From positions 62,001 to 126,000 of the forward strand of contig NGZR01000001.1 of the NCBI GenBank assembly GCA_002197995.1: 64,000 nucleotides of DNA, written 5' to 3'. Under the pieces are notes generated by a model. It was not told the DNA's origin. It did no database searches and was given only the letters and a program-made list of their open reading frames with translations. Below are positions 43,181 to 55,386 of the stretch, piece by piece. This stretch comes from Gaeumannomyces sp. JS-464. Its lineage: Eukaryota; Ascomycota; Sordariomycetes; Magnaporthales; Magnaporthaceae. The translations under genes and the position numbers were made by a program. Within the stretch, counting starts at the first letter, position 1. Each line of letters begins with the position of its first letter.

Positions 43181-43996
43181 CGCAGCCAATGTTTGTGACT
43201 GCTGGGTAGAAGACAGAAAAAGAAAAAAAAAAAAAAAAAAAAAAAGTGCCGCTGGATAGCCTGGTCGATGAGATGAGCAAGCACAGGGGAAGACGATATT
43301 TATTCAACTTCAGCCGGTGAATATGTTCACCATCGACTCCAACAGCCCGGCATCCCTTTTCCGTTGCCGCCCAGCCCTTGTCGGACCAGAGCCTTCCCCC
43401 AAACCCACCCCTTCCACCCCTCGTGTCACCCGGAGCTGGCTCCGAAGGGAGGCCGCAAAGCTTGCTCGCTGCGCTGTACTGAGTAGGACACAGACACAAG
43501 AGAGATGACGACCAGCGTCCGCTCCAGCGACAGTATGCCATTGCCGGCCAGGAACTGTGTGCCGCTCGTGTCAGCATCCCTCCCTTCGCAGACTTTAGTG
43601 GAGCCCTTGGCGGGCCAGGAGTCTGCCGATCCTCTGGGGGTAGCCCAGCCCTGGCCTACTTCGTGCCGGCCGCCGCTAATAAACGCGGGAGCTCCCTCGC
43701 TCCCACTCGCTAGCACAAGCGTGAAGCCAAATGCCGAACAAAGCGTGCGTGCCGTGTGGGAAATAAGGAGCCCTCGATATACATAGACGCCTATGCTGAG
43801 GAATAAAAACGGGCGATGGCGAAACAGAGCCAGGCACCCAGGGCAGGGGGGCAACTCCACCTGCCGCTAGAGAAAAAAAAAAAAAAACAGCGTATCTCGC
43901 CCATTGGAGTAAAAGATCGGAGCTTATAAAAAGGGGCTGGGTCTGGGGTCGTGGAATACGGCATGGGCGAATAAAATGCCTGCGTGTGTAACGATA
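43181..43996. other. Intergenic
   Basis: Promoter side of the PTH11-like gene. It has A-runs at about 43,219-43,245 and 43,871-43,886. The 144-codon open frame at 43,426-43,860 (minus) has no protein character. Confidence 0.5.
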
Positions 43997-44542
43997 CTTG
44001 CGCGGATTAAAAGCATCCGCTCTGAAACGGCCCTCCGGGGTTCAGCGCGGCGGGGCAATCTGTCGTTTTTTCGGGACATTTTTCCCCACCCAAATTAGCG
44101 GTAAATCAATGTACCCTCAAATCAGCGCATGAATCGCCCAACTGCATAAGGCCGGGGTTGGCTCCGCTGCCAACCCCCCGGATATGCAACTTGCCAACGC
44201 GTTTATTACTGCAAATACGTAATAAAAAAAAATGAAGCTATTCAGGCGAGGGTTAGGTCAATCAGCGCGTCTTTTTCGTCTTGATCAGGGCGATCAGCCG
44301 ATCATAAACGCGCACGATTTCCCTTTATTAAAATCTACGCGTTTTTTCCTGTTGTTGCATCAAGCCCGTGCGTTATGCAGTTGGGCGATTCATGCGCTGA
44401 TTTGAGGGTACATTGATTTACCGCTAATTTGAGTGGGAAAAATGTCCCGAAAAAAACGACAGATTGCTCGAAAAACGACAGATTGCCCCGCCGCGCTGAT
44501 CCCCGAAGGGCCGATCCAGCAGGTGCGTTTAGCCCGCGCAAG
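43997..44542. mobile_element. MITE with about 150-bp terminal inverted repeats
   Basis: The ends read CTTGCGCGG ... CCGCGCAAG, flanked by TA (43,995-43,996 and 44,543-44,544). The inner inverted arms are long and near-perfect: GGTAAATCAATGTACCCTCA at about 44,100 and its complement near 44,410, and the GCGCATGAATCGCCCAACTG block at about 44,125 and 44,380. The right arm has one extra ACGACAGATTG unit. The centre (about 44,155-44,365) has no ORF. It is not RIP-mutated. TA duplication suggests a Tc1/mariner/Fot1-type parent. Confidence 0.82.
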
Positions 44543-44739
44543 TATAATCAGAATGAACAAAGACTTTCGAAACAGCACCTGCAGTCTCATCTCTCCTCCA
44601 ACCAGTGCCACCCAACCAAAGCCCATACCCACCATTGAAAATCTTTTCCTCAGGGGAGTGAAGATCGCACAATTCCGACATGTCGCACATGCTTTCGTGC
44701 CTCTTAGACGACATTGACAAAGCAAAAAAGGGCACTGGG

Positions 44740-47255
44740 TCAGATATTAGCCCAGTTCATGGCCATGGTCTGGTAATCCCAGGGGTAGAAGACGTCCGAG
44801 AACCAGGCCTGGTCGACCTGCCCTCCCACCCCCAGCGGGAGCATCACGCCGGTTAAAGGGTCGTACTGGCCGTACGGCGCAGCTTGGGGCTGCTGCTGCA
44901 TATCAATGGCGCTCATCATCAGCTGCGGTGACAACTGGCCGCCCATTAATGGGACGTTACCACCACCAGCCACCGTGCCCCCGGCCCCCAGCCCCGCCGC
45001 CGCCGCTGGCGAGGATGACGGGGAGGACGCGCCATCCGCTGCGCCCACACCGTCCTGGGCCGCCGTGTCCAGCTTCTTGATCTCGGCCTCCCAGCCCGCG
45101 CGCATCCTCTGCAGGAGCATCCACGACTTCATAAAGACGGTAGGCATCGCGCCGCCGTCCGCAGGCTTCTGCCCGTCCGGCTCCTCGCCCTCGTCCAGGC
45201 CGGCCGCCTTCCTCACCTCCATCACCTTGGCGGTGGTGCCGTCGATCATGGCGAGCACGTCGAGGCGACGCCTGAGCGCGGCCCGGTCCCAGAGCGGGTC
45301 GTCGTAGACGGTCAGGCGGAACAGCGCGACGAGGGCGTGCGTCATGCGCGTGCACATGGCGAACGAGAAGCCGTGGTAGTAGAGAGCAGGGGTGGCGAAG
45401 ATCCGAGTGAAGTAGCGCTCGAGGGCGTCGGCGCAGTTGTGCAGGTAGTCGAGCTGCTGCGGGTTGGCCGCCAGCGAGCTTGGGCCCGGGGCTGACATCT
45501 CGGTGTTGAAGAGGAGCAGCGTCCTCGGAGACTTGTTGATGGCACACTCGTTGATCATGAGATCGAGCGAATGCAACATGGGCTCCACGGCGTCTGGTCG
45601 AGTCGTTGGTTCAGTCAGTCATACTGGTTGATAGAGCACAGAATTGCACGGCCCCAGGGTTCAGCAGCACATACCATGCTTCAGCAGCCCCTCGGGGATG
45701 CTGGCTATCACGTCCTTGAGCCTGGCGCGGAGCAGGTTGATGTAATAGGGCGGCAGGCCCTTGGTCGGGTCGCCGGGGCCGAACGCGCTCTCACAAACTC
45801 CCAGGCGTGCTATCGGCCCGTCTGAGTTTTGCAGGCGCGCGTTGTGGATCTGCTCGACAAGCTGCTCTGCCTTGACGTGGACGACGAGGACCTTGTCGCC
45901 CTCGCATTCGGGGTTCTTCTCCAGATCTCGCAACATTTCCTCCATAAAGGGCGTCCACCTCAGGGGGTCGAACCGCTTCATGGTGGACGAGGTCCTTAGT
46001 GGATCGCGTGTCAGTGAGGATTCATTCGCCAGAGACAGTCGTGGCCAGCTTACATTGCACACAGACAATAGCACCCCAGGGCCGCGCGCCGCTCCTCGTT
46101 GGTCGGCCCCGTCCCCTTGGACTGGTCGTGCGTGCAGTTCTTGATTTCCGTGTCCTTCCAGAACCGGAGAGTCGAGAGGTCTCCAAACGGGCGGTGGAGG
46201 CCCAGCTCGACGACCTGGGCGGTGGCCAAGCGGGTGAAGAGGGTCATGTACGGCCTCTCTCTCTTGTGGAAGTGTGCCCTGGGACGGTGGTCAGCGTGGT
46301 CAGCATCTCCCGAGACCTAGTTTCCTCACGGGAGCCGCACTCACCAGCCAGTAAACGTCAGGATCGCAAGCAAGATGTCCATGCTGCATTCATGGTGGGC
46401 AACTGCCTTTTTTGCAATCAAGTCTCGAAGCTCGTCGCTGAGCTCCTGCTGCTTTGCAAAAGACCTCGAGGTGACGCATCGGATGGCCAGCATGGTCATG
46501 GGGCGGTCCCTCTGCAGGTTCTGTGCAGTCATGGAGACGGGGATGTGCATGAAGGGGAAGAATCGGATGAAGCGGGTGCGGAAGGCATCGAGGGACCGTT
46601 CGGCCTCGGGGCAGGGGCAGGGTTTGAGGGAGAGGCTGACAAAGGGGTCGGCTGTGACGAAGGCGTGGCGTTGTCGGCCTGTGCAGACAGCAGGGTGTGT
46701 GGTTCGGCCGCATCGTGCGAGCTCGGGGGAGACGGGATGTTGGGGGATATTTGCTGGGAGAACCTCAGGAGGCGGCCACGAGTGGTGGATGCTCTGGTGG
46801 TGGTCTCTGGCGAAAGAGACGGCGGGGCTGCTCGAGGAGAAGGGTCTGGGACGGAGGGGTCAGATTCCTTGCGGGCGCCTTCCTTGGCCTGCCGCTGGGT
46901 CTTGAGGAGCGAGACGAGGTCGTCCAGCTTCTCCTCGAGCTGGGCCGTCCGCGAGACGATCTGGCGCCTGGGGGTGCGTTTGCGGACCGTCTCTGAGGGG
47001 ACACACTGCTTGCCCAGGCGGTGGCACCTCTCACAGGCGCCCGTGCCTATGCCGGTGCCGCGATAGACCTGGGCAGGGGTCAGCTGGGTGCTTGAGGACA
47101 TACAAAAGGAGGCTAACTAACACATCGACACTTGGCCTTGGAGCAGTTTGTGCAGGCGCGGCCGTAGGGAGCCGGGACGCCGGGGCTGGTGGCGGACGAC
47201 GAGCGCGCGTGCTCCTGCTCGGCGTCTCGACAAACTCGAAAGCAGTCGAGCTCAT
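44740..47255 (-). CDS. Zn2Cys6 transcription factor with fungal middle homology region
   Basis: Five exons (47,122-47,255; 46,345-47,068; 46,054-46,278; 45,675-45,994; 44,740-45,593) with introns of 53, 66, 59 and 81 bp give 752 residues. The zinc cluster spans intron 1: RACTNCSKAKCRC then GACERCHRLGKQC, the six cysteines of a Gal4-type domain, followed by a coiled dimerisation stretch (VSRTAQLEEKLDDLVSLLKTQ). The middle region (LTFTGWAHFHKRERPYMTLFTRLATAQVVELGLHRP, GCYCLCAMTSSTMKRFDPLRWT) is the usual fungal-specific activator domain. The Gln/Gly-rich C-terminus may activate. One base is missing near 47,200 and one near 46,665; with them all phases agree. The target genes are unknown. Confidence 0.85.
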
Positions 47256-48673
47256 CGTGCGGCCAGGAGTTGCCCAGTTGAGTCGAGCCCAAGTCCGGCG
47301 GAGTCTGGGTCTGGTGGTGGAAGCGACTCGTGCGTCACAGCGTCCGAACTCGCCCTTCAGTGGGCGCACTGCTGTTCAGTGGGTGCTGCCCACCAAAAGA
47401 CGCTGAAGCGGCAGGCTAGCGGGGCACTGCAGGGGCCAAACCCGACGGCTGGGCAATCGGATGCAAGTCAATCTGATGCACGCCTGGCGTTCGGAATTTG
47501 CTTCCTAGATCCAACGGAATCTCCAAAGCATACGCCAGAAACGAAAGAGAGGCAGAGTGGTGATGATCCAGGAACGATGGAAGGTCGAGGCAAGGCCAGC
47601 ACTGCTGGAGGATGCGGACGGAGTTAGCGGCGGATAGAAAGAAAACCCGACGGGAATCGGATTTTGGGAGCCACGCGAATCCCGCCGGGCTGATAAGTCG
47701 AGAGGCTGTCAGCGCGGCGATGCTTGCTTCCATCAGGAGATATGCTCCAGAACCAGACGACGTCAATCATTGGTTGATCAGGGGCTTTGAGATCAGGCAG
47801 GCAGCTCCCACGGCCCAGATTGTGGAGGCTTACATAAACTGCGCTGCCGCAGCTCGACAGCCTGCTCGCTGCGTGCCATATATCCTACCCGCCGCCGCCC
47901 GCCTCCTCTGGCAGGCCAGGCGATGCAACGGCATCCGGGAAAAGACCCAGACGCCACCGGCAGCGGCTCTGTGGGGGATCCCCCAGAGGCAGGAAGCCGC
48001 GTTCAGTCCAGGATCCGACACTGCTGCCATCCCTCTCTCCATGTCCGCCAAACGGGTGGCTGCCTCGCTCGGCCTGCTGTGCCACGCGCCGCCCATGTTT
48101 GCGTCCACGCTCTCCCCGCTGGCGCCTCCAGTTTGGGCTGTCTCGGCGGAACATCAAGCGATCCCACAAGTGACACTTGACGGGGCGAGATGCCAACCAG
48201 ATCCTGCCGTTGGAGTGACACCCGCGTGGCGCGACTGGCGACGGGGCGGGGACAAGGCCCCTTGCTGTGATTTTGCGTGTCGTGTCTGTGTGAGGGCTCT
48301 GTCAAGGACCGAGGCCTCGCCCGTTTTTCTGCTGTTCGTTTTCTCTGTTCTTGTTTTTCTTGCCAGAGGGCCTCGATAATAGGGCGTGGTGTTGGTCTGG
48401 GCAGCAGTGGCATCGGATGCCTGCTCCATTCTTGTTTGCTGGGCGCTAAAATCAGCGAGGAGTGACTCCTCTATCTTTTCCGTCTTGTTCGGACTGACCT
48501 TTCCCTGACTTTGGCTTCACCAGCAGCCGAGCCTCGACTTTTGCAGAAGGAGTCACCCACTTGGCCCAGCTCAGCCGTCACCTGGCAGCACTTCTTCCAA
48601 CCACCTCACCTGCCATTACCCTGCGTCCTGGCCCATCGCAGCTCGCCCTCCCACCCGGCGCTCCCCCGCCGCC
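47256..48673. other. Long divergent intergenic region
   Basis: 1.4 kb between the divergent factor gene and the PAN-protein gene. A 255-codon open plus frame (47,612-48,379) lacks domain, composition or context support. The last 150 bp are pyrimidine-rich, typical of a leader. Confidence 0.5.
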
Positions 48674-50166
48674 ATGGCCTCGCCCTACCAAACATCCGAA
48701 AACGGCCACTGGCGGCCCTACCACAGCGGCCACGGCGGCCCGGGCGTCGGCCAGGTCCACGAGATGCACCCCTACCCCATCCGCCGCTTCGCCGAGCAGG
48801 ACTCGGCCCTGAACCCCTCGCTGCACGCCCGCGCCATCAGCCGCGCCCCCAGCTCCGCCTCGTCCTCGGCCCAGTCGGCCGTGGCCCCCGGCGGCCCCAT
48901 CGGCTTCGGCGCCGGCTACCGTAGCGCCAGCGGGGACGCAGCAGCAAGCCACCACTCACCGCCACCGCCATCGCAGCAGCAGCAATATGTCAGTAACAGC
49001 AGCGGCAACAACCCCCGATGACCATGGCCGACCGCCGCAGCAGCAGCCACACCATGGCGCCGTCGGCCTACCACGACCAGGCGACGCTGCGGACGGTGCG
49101 CGAGGACCGCGAGGACGACGAGGACGACAGCGATGCCGGCGGCGGCGGCGGCGGCGGCGAAGGCGGCTCGGGGGATGGCGACGGCGGCAGGCGGCGCGGC
49201 TGGCGGCGCTTCTGCTGCTGCTGCTTTTGCTGGGGCGACGGCGAGGACACGCCGCTCTGGGCCCGGCGGCTGTGGGGTGGGTCGTCTTCAACCGCTGCCT
49301 CGTCTACGGCATCGTCGCCGCCATCCTGTGCACCATCATCTTTGGCGTCATCTTTGGCGCCGTGCTGCCGAGGCTGTCGAGCCAGCCGAGCCCCAGGCAA
49401 GTGATTGCTTCCTTTTTGCCGGTTCCCTTTCGTCACTCTCCACCATGACTTTGAGGGCCTGCTGGTGTCGACGTCTCTTGGTCGTCTCCTGGCCTTGACG
49501 AGGTCCGAGGCTCTGAAAAGGCAGAACTAAGCGTCTGATTTAGCCCGCCGCCCTCCATCCCGGCCTCCGACGACGTCCCCTCCCCCTGCACCTCGTCAGA
49601 ATGGTCAGCCTGCCGGCACTTTTCGTCCCCTGAACGCCTTTCCATGACAGACTTGCTTACACTCAGCACTATGGAACCAGCTCCTCGACGACGTGGTCCA
49701 CACCCTCGCCGTCAACTACCTCATCCGCGAGCAGCACGTCATCGACAAGCACCTCGTCGAGGCCTATCCCAGTAAGTGCTCGAAACCCCTCAGCCCAGCC
49801 AGCCACACTAACAACCGACAGACCGACCTCCCGAGCGAGTGCGACCCCAAAAAGTACATCAAGTCGGCCAGCTTCCTGGCCGTGCACGGCGACCCAAACT
49901 ACCTCTTCGCCTTCTCGGCCTCGCGCAGCCCGGACGAGTGCTGCGCCTTCTGCTACCGCCGCGTCGCCACGGGCTGCCACGGCTGGCGCTTCACCCCGGG
50001 CTCCGCCACCACGTGCACCTACATCCACTCGTACAACGGCACCGGCCCCAGGGGCGACGCCTGCCCCTACGGCTCCGACGTGCCCGTCGACATCGCCTCC
50101 GACGACGGCCCCGACGGCCCCAACAGGCGCAACGTGGCGGGCGTGGGGCCTTGCGGTTCTCTTTGA
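48674..50166 (+). CDS. Type II membrane protein with cysteine cluster and PAN/Apple-like domain (model uncertain)
   Basis: The N-terminal part (MASPYQTSENGHWRPYHSGHG..., histidine- and serine-rich) leads through an acidic patch (REDREDDEDDSDAGG) to RRFCCCCFCW, a likely palmitoylated cluster, and one transmembrane helix (CLVYGIVAAILCTIIFGVIFGAVLP). After an unclear intron (possibly about 49,396-49,670) comes LWNQLLDDVVHTLAVNYLIREQHVIDKHLVEAYP. A second intron at about 49,771-49,820 has a phase that does not fit as read. The last part (ECDPKKYIKSASFL...DECCAFCYRR...GCHGWRF...TCTYIHSYN) resembles a PAN/Apple module. Bases are missing at the C-run 49,012-49,016 and the G-run 49,274-49,277, and probably at the splice junctions. 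It could be two genes. Confidence 0.5.
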
Positions 50167-51112
<946 letters not shown>

Positions 51113-52336
51113 TTATAGCCGCAGCAGCTTGGCGGCGTGCTGCTCAATGATGTCCTCGGTCGGGAAGCTCATCTCCTCCAGCTTCTGGGCGTAGGGGGTG
51201 GGAACATCGGCACCAGTGACGCGCGAGGCGGGGGCGTCGAGGTAGTCAAAGGCGTACTCCATGGTCAGGGCCAGGATCTCGGAGCCGACACCAAAGGCGG
51301 GGAAGCCCGACTCGACCGTCATCAGGCGGTGCGTCTTCTTGACCGACTTGACGATGGCCTCGACGTCGAGCGGCTTGATAGAGCGCAGGTTGATGACCTC
51401 GACCTCGACGCCGTGCTTCTTCTTGAGGTTCTCGGCGGCGACCAGCGACTGGCCGACGCAGCGCGACAGGGTCACGATGGTCAGGTCCTTGCCCTGGCGC
51501 TCGACCTTGGCCTTGCCAAACGGGATGACAAAGTCGTCCTTCTGGGCGGCCTCGGACATGGGGAAGGACTGGCCGTACATGAGCTCGTTCTCGAGCACGA
51601 CGACGGGGTTGGGGTCGCGGATGGCGGCCTTGAGCAGGCCCTTGGCGTCCTCGGCGCTCCAGGGTGAGACGACCTTGAGGCCGGGCACGCTGCCGTACCA
51701 GGCGCTGTAGTCCTGCGAGTGCTGGGCGCCGACGCCGGCGGCGAAGCCGTTGGGGCCGCGGAACGTGATGTTGCAGGGCTGGATGCCGCCAGACATGTAC
51801 AGCGTCTTGGCGGCCGAGTTGACGACGTGGTCGATGGCCTGCATGGCAAAGTTGAACGTCATGAACTCGCACTGGTGGTGGGGGTGGCCGTGGCCCGTCG
51901 GTCAGCGTCATCCTGTCCATCTCATGAACCCTGTGCTTCCGGGGAGTCTTACAACGGGGTGTAGGCCGCTCAGGGCGGCACCGACGGCCAGGCCAGCAAA
52001 GCCCATCTCGGTGATGGGGGTGTCGATCACCCTGCGCTCGCCGAACCTGTCGAGCAAGCCCTTGGTGACCTTGTACGCGCCGTTGTACTGGGCCACCTCC
52101 TCGCCCATGATAAAGACCTTGTCGTTGGCCTCGAGCTCCTCGGCCAGGGCCTCGTTGAGGGCGTCGCGCACCGTGTACTCCTTGGTGCCGGCTGCGTACG
52201 TCCTCCGCTGCTGCAGCGACTGGAAGGCGACCCTTTGCGAGGCTATTATGGACGAGGCCGGGGCGCATCTGAGGACGGGCGCGCGGGCGGTGGCCGCGGC
52301 AGCCAGCCGGGCGGCTGGGCGGAGATAGCGAGACAT
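51113..52336 (-). CDS. pdb1: Pyruvate dehydrogenase E1 component, beta subunit
   Basis: Exons 51,953-52,336 and 51,113-51,871, with an 81-bp phase-0 intron (GTAAGA ... CACCAG), give 380 residues. The N-terminus [20 protein letters not shown]...[23 protein letters not shown] is a mitochondrial presequence with cleavage near RRTYA. The body has the conserved E1-beta text: [62 protein letters not shown]...HSQDYSAWY and [18 protein letters not shown]. With E1 alpha it decarboxylates pyruvate using thiamine diphosphate in the mitochondrial matrix, feeding acetyl-CoA to the TCA cycle. The gene is intact. Confidence 0.95.
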
Positions 52337-53124
52337 GGCGGGCGAGACTGCAGCTCGTGCAATTGAGAGGCAGGGCTGGCAGAGGATCGTCGATGGTGGA
52401 GGGCGCCGTCTGGTGGTGAGTGGATGGAGAGATATTAAAACAGCGTCGACTTGGAGGGAATTTTTTTCGGCGCCTCGCGGGTCGGAGCTCTGGTGCTGAT
52501 GGAGCTTTGCCTCACAGCCAGATCCAATGCCAGCACAGCACAGCGAGTGGCGGCCCGGAATTTGGTGTGCGCCCACGCAGTTGGGCCTGGGACTTGTTGG
52601 GGACCCAATTGGCCGCTAGTCCCAAAGCGGAATAGTCGGCCCCATGTCACGATAACGGCTCGCGACGGGTGGGGCCTGGCCGAACTCTTAGGTCACCTGC
52701 AGCCAGCAGTGCCGTCCGGACGAATTTGGGGAGCTCCTTTGATTGAGGCTGAGGCTGAGGGCTGACTTTGTGAGACCAAACTCGAGCCCCCAAGAGGCCA
52801 ACCAAGCCACTCCGGGTTTACCATTGCACCTCAAAGTCGCTGGGAATAAGTCGATGGCTTGCCTGACCGCCCGCCAGGACACCTTATCCCTGTCCCCATT
52901 GGCTTTCCGCCCACTCCCTCATTCACCCGACCCAACCCGATCCAGAACAAAAATTATTTTATGTACTCTATAGGATTCCTCTACTGCCGCAAGGTTAGAG
53001 CTCAACTCCCCTTGTCTGTCATCTAATCCTTTCATCCTCATTATACTCGGCATGTGTGCTGCCCCTGGTTAATCGCCCCTCCTTTTCCCCTCATACAATA
53101 TGTCCAACCCGTTTAACGCCCCGC
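52337..53124. other. Promoter of pdb1 and 3' side of erg6
   Basis: 788 bp without a recognisable gene. A short GAGGCTGAGGCTGAGG repeat lies at about 52,745. Confidence 0.55.
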
Positions 53125-54429
53125 CTAGTTCAGGGGCTTGCGGCCGACCATCAGGTACATGGGCGTAAAGATGTTTTCCCTCGCGCCGGCAACAAGGGCA
53201 TCTCCACCCGTTGCCAGTGCGTCCGCCGTCTTCTTGGTGCCCGCAGGCGCAACGCCGACCGTCTCGAGGACACCGGCCATGCCGTGCAGAAGGGTCCGCG
53301 CCCACTTGGTCATGCGAATGACGGTGAAAAGGTCAAAGTACGACTGGAGATACTTCATCTCGCCAGCCAGAGGCCAGTACCAGGGGAACGCGTCGCCCTT
53401 CTGCGCCAGGTCGTCCGCCTTGACCAGCTCGAACCCGGCCGCCTTCATGGCTGCCAGACCCTCCGAGATGGGCACCATGTTGGAAATACCGTTGCCCAGC
53501 TCAATGCCCAGACGGATGTCGCGGTGGTGGATGTTGTCGTTGTCGTAGTCGTCCGTCATCAGCCACTCGTACACGCCAAAGGTGCCACCAGGCTTCAGCA
53601 CCCGGAAGATCTCGCTGTACACGCCCTCAAGCTTGGGCGCGTGGACAGTCGCCTCGATAGCGTAGACGGCATCAAAGCTCTCGTCAGGGAACGACATTTG
53701 CTAATCGGTTGCAAGAATAGTCAGCTCAAGGGCTCTGGGTACAACGCGTGGCCAGACAAGGGGCAGGAGATGCATACCATGAAATCTCCTTTGACAAATT
53801 TGAGCTGATCAGCCAGGCCCTCCTTCTCTGCGTAGTGGGTGGCGCGGTCGATCTGGTAGTCATTGTTGTTCAGGCCGACAACGTTGCAGCCGGTGAACTT
53901 GGCGATCTCGCGGGCGGGACCGCCGACACCGCAGCCAACGTCGAGGACGGTCATGCCCTCCTTGATGCCGGTTTGGAGTGCCAGGTAGTGCTCGTGGCGG
54001 GCGATGGCCTGGTAAAAGGGCTCGCCAACCGAGAATCGGCAGAAGTGGAACGACTGACCCCAGCCGTACTCGTAGATGTCGGTGGCGAGGTTGTAGTAAC
54101 TGCAAGGGGGAGCAAGGGATCGCCGGTTAGCTCGCAGCCGCGACAGAACATCGACAAGATGCATGGCTGGGCGAGGTCGACTTACTGCCTGGTCAGAGAG
54201 GCATATCCTTCGTCCGGGCCTCGCGGTCAGCGGCGGTCTCGTTCTCGGCGCGCTTGTTGTCAAAGTGCTTGAAGTACTCGTCGACAGCCAGCTTCTTGGC
54301 CTCCTTGTCCTTGGAGAACATGGCGGCGATACCACCCTTTGCCAGAGCCGACTTGCCGTGCAGCGCCTTGTTGAAGGCGGCATCGCGCTCCTTGTCCTCC
54401 TTCTCGAGACCCTGCTTGGACGGAGCCAT
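53125..54429 (-). CDS. erg6: Sterol C24-methyltransferase
   Basis: Exons 54,186-54,429, 53,778-54,099 and 53,125-53,700, with introns of 86 and 77 bp, give 380 residues. Motifs: [22 protein letters not shown] (sterol-binding region I), SAM-binding [57 protein letters not shown] and YEWLMTDDY. It transfers methyl from SAM to C24 of zymosterol (or lanosterol in many filamentous fungi) in ergosterol synthesis, at ER and lipid droplets. One base is missing in exon 1 at about 54,207-54,208 (KD replaces KGY...). With it the reading is TKGYASLTRHYYNL and phases close. A 9-bp tandem repeat lies 32 bp upstream of the ATG. Confidence 0.92.
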
Positions 54430-55386
54430 TGTTGCGGTGTGTCGACGGTGAACGGCGGTGGACAGAAAGGACAGAAAGGACAGAAAGGACAGAAAGGACA
54501 GAAAGGACAGAAAGGACAGAAAGGACAGAAAGGACAGAAAGGACAGAAAGGACAGAAAGGACAGAAAGGACAGAAAGGGCAGGAAGGACAGGACAGACAG
54601 TGACAGTTGAGGTCACGAAATGCAGCGAGGGCGAGAGAAAGGAGTGTGAGGTTTGTTGGGGAGCAGTCGCCACAGGAGAGCTGGAATGGGGGAATATGTA
54701 AGGAGAGGATGCAAGAGCAGGACACGAACAGAATAGGGTCGAGATGGCCAGACGGGATACAAAAAGGAGCCGGTCCCCGAGTCTTTTGGACGGACCCAGC
54801 CCAGAAGCATTGGACTGGACCCTTCCCGTCGCCGCGGCAGAATGGCAGGCTCTGGCAGGTGCCAATTCACATGTGCAGCCCCACTGGCCCAAATTCCAGC
54901 CAATTTCGATTCTCGAGCAATTTCATTAGCATGTCGAACTGGCAGGCGGTGAAGTGGGGCCTCTGGTTGGCTCGCCCCTCCTCCTTTTTTCCGGTGCCTG
55001 GCGTTGCATTTTTTTTCTGTCGTTTCTCGAATTCGAATACGAATAAGAACGATCGCCAGGTGCCCCTGAATTGATGACGAATTGACGCCACATGAACTGC
55101 CGGTGGCTGTGACTAATCGATAAGGGAAGCTTCCCGCTTCAGCCACACAACCTGAGCCCAGCCTGACCTAACTTTGACATCCATACTCTGCAACCAAAAG
55201 TTCCACCCGAGCCGGCAGGCTGGGAAGTCAAAGTGGATAACATCTCCACATCTCGCTCGAAAGAGAGAAAGTTGACAATCGCGAAACCACGCCACCGCCA
55301 CCGAACGACTTTGACGGCGTCGACGTCGACGCGCATCCAAACCACGATTTTTATCCACGCGCTCGAATAACCACATACCGCGCACC
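54430..55386. promoter_or_regulatory. Divergent promoter region of erg6 and slt11
   Basis: 957 bp between divergent starts. Apart from the tandem repeat I see no defined element. TTCGAATTCGAATACGAATAAG near 55,027-55,050 is a short AT-rich repeat. Confidence 0.45.
54461..54577. repeat. 13-copy 9-bp tandem repeat in the erg6 5' leader or promoter
   Basis: Exactly 13 units of GACAGAAAG (117 bp), followed by degenerate units to about 54,600. On the erg6 strand it is a pyrimidine tract (CTTTCTGTC)n starting 32 bp upstream of the ATG. Because the unit is 9 bp, frames stay open on both strands ([18 protein letters not shown]), which is not evidence of a protein. Confidence 0.95.

Noticed and set aside
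39115..47255. Full secondary-metabolite gene cluster
   Set aside because: There is no polyketide, peptide or terpene backbone enzyme in the window.
47612..48379. 255-codon open frame on the plus strand
   Set aside because: No domain, no codon character, and it lies in a divergent promoter region; chance in GC-rich DNA.
54260..54892. 210-codon minus ORF with VLSVLSVLS repeats
   Set aside because: Product of the 9-bp tandem repeat upstream of erg6, not a protein gene.
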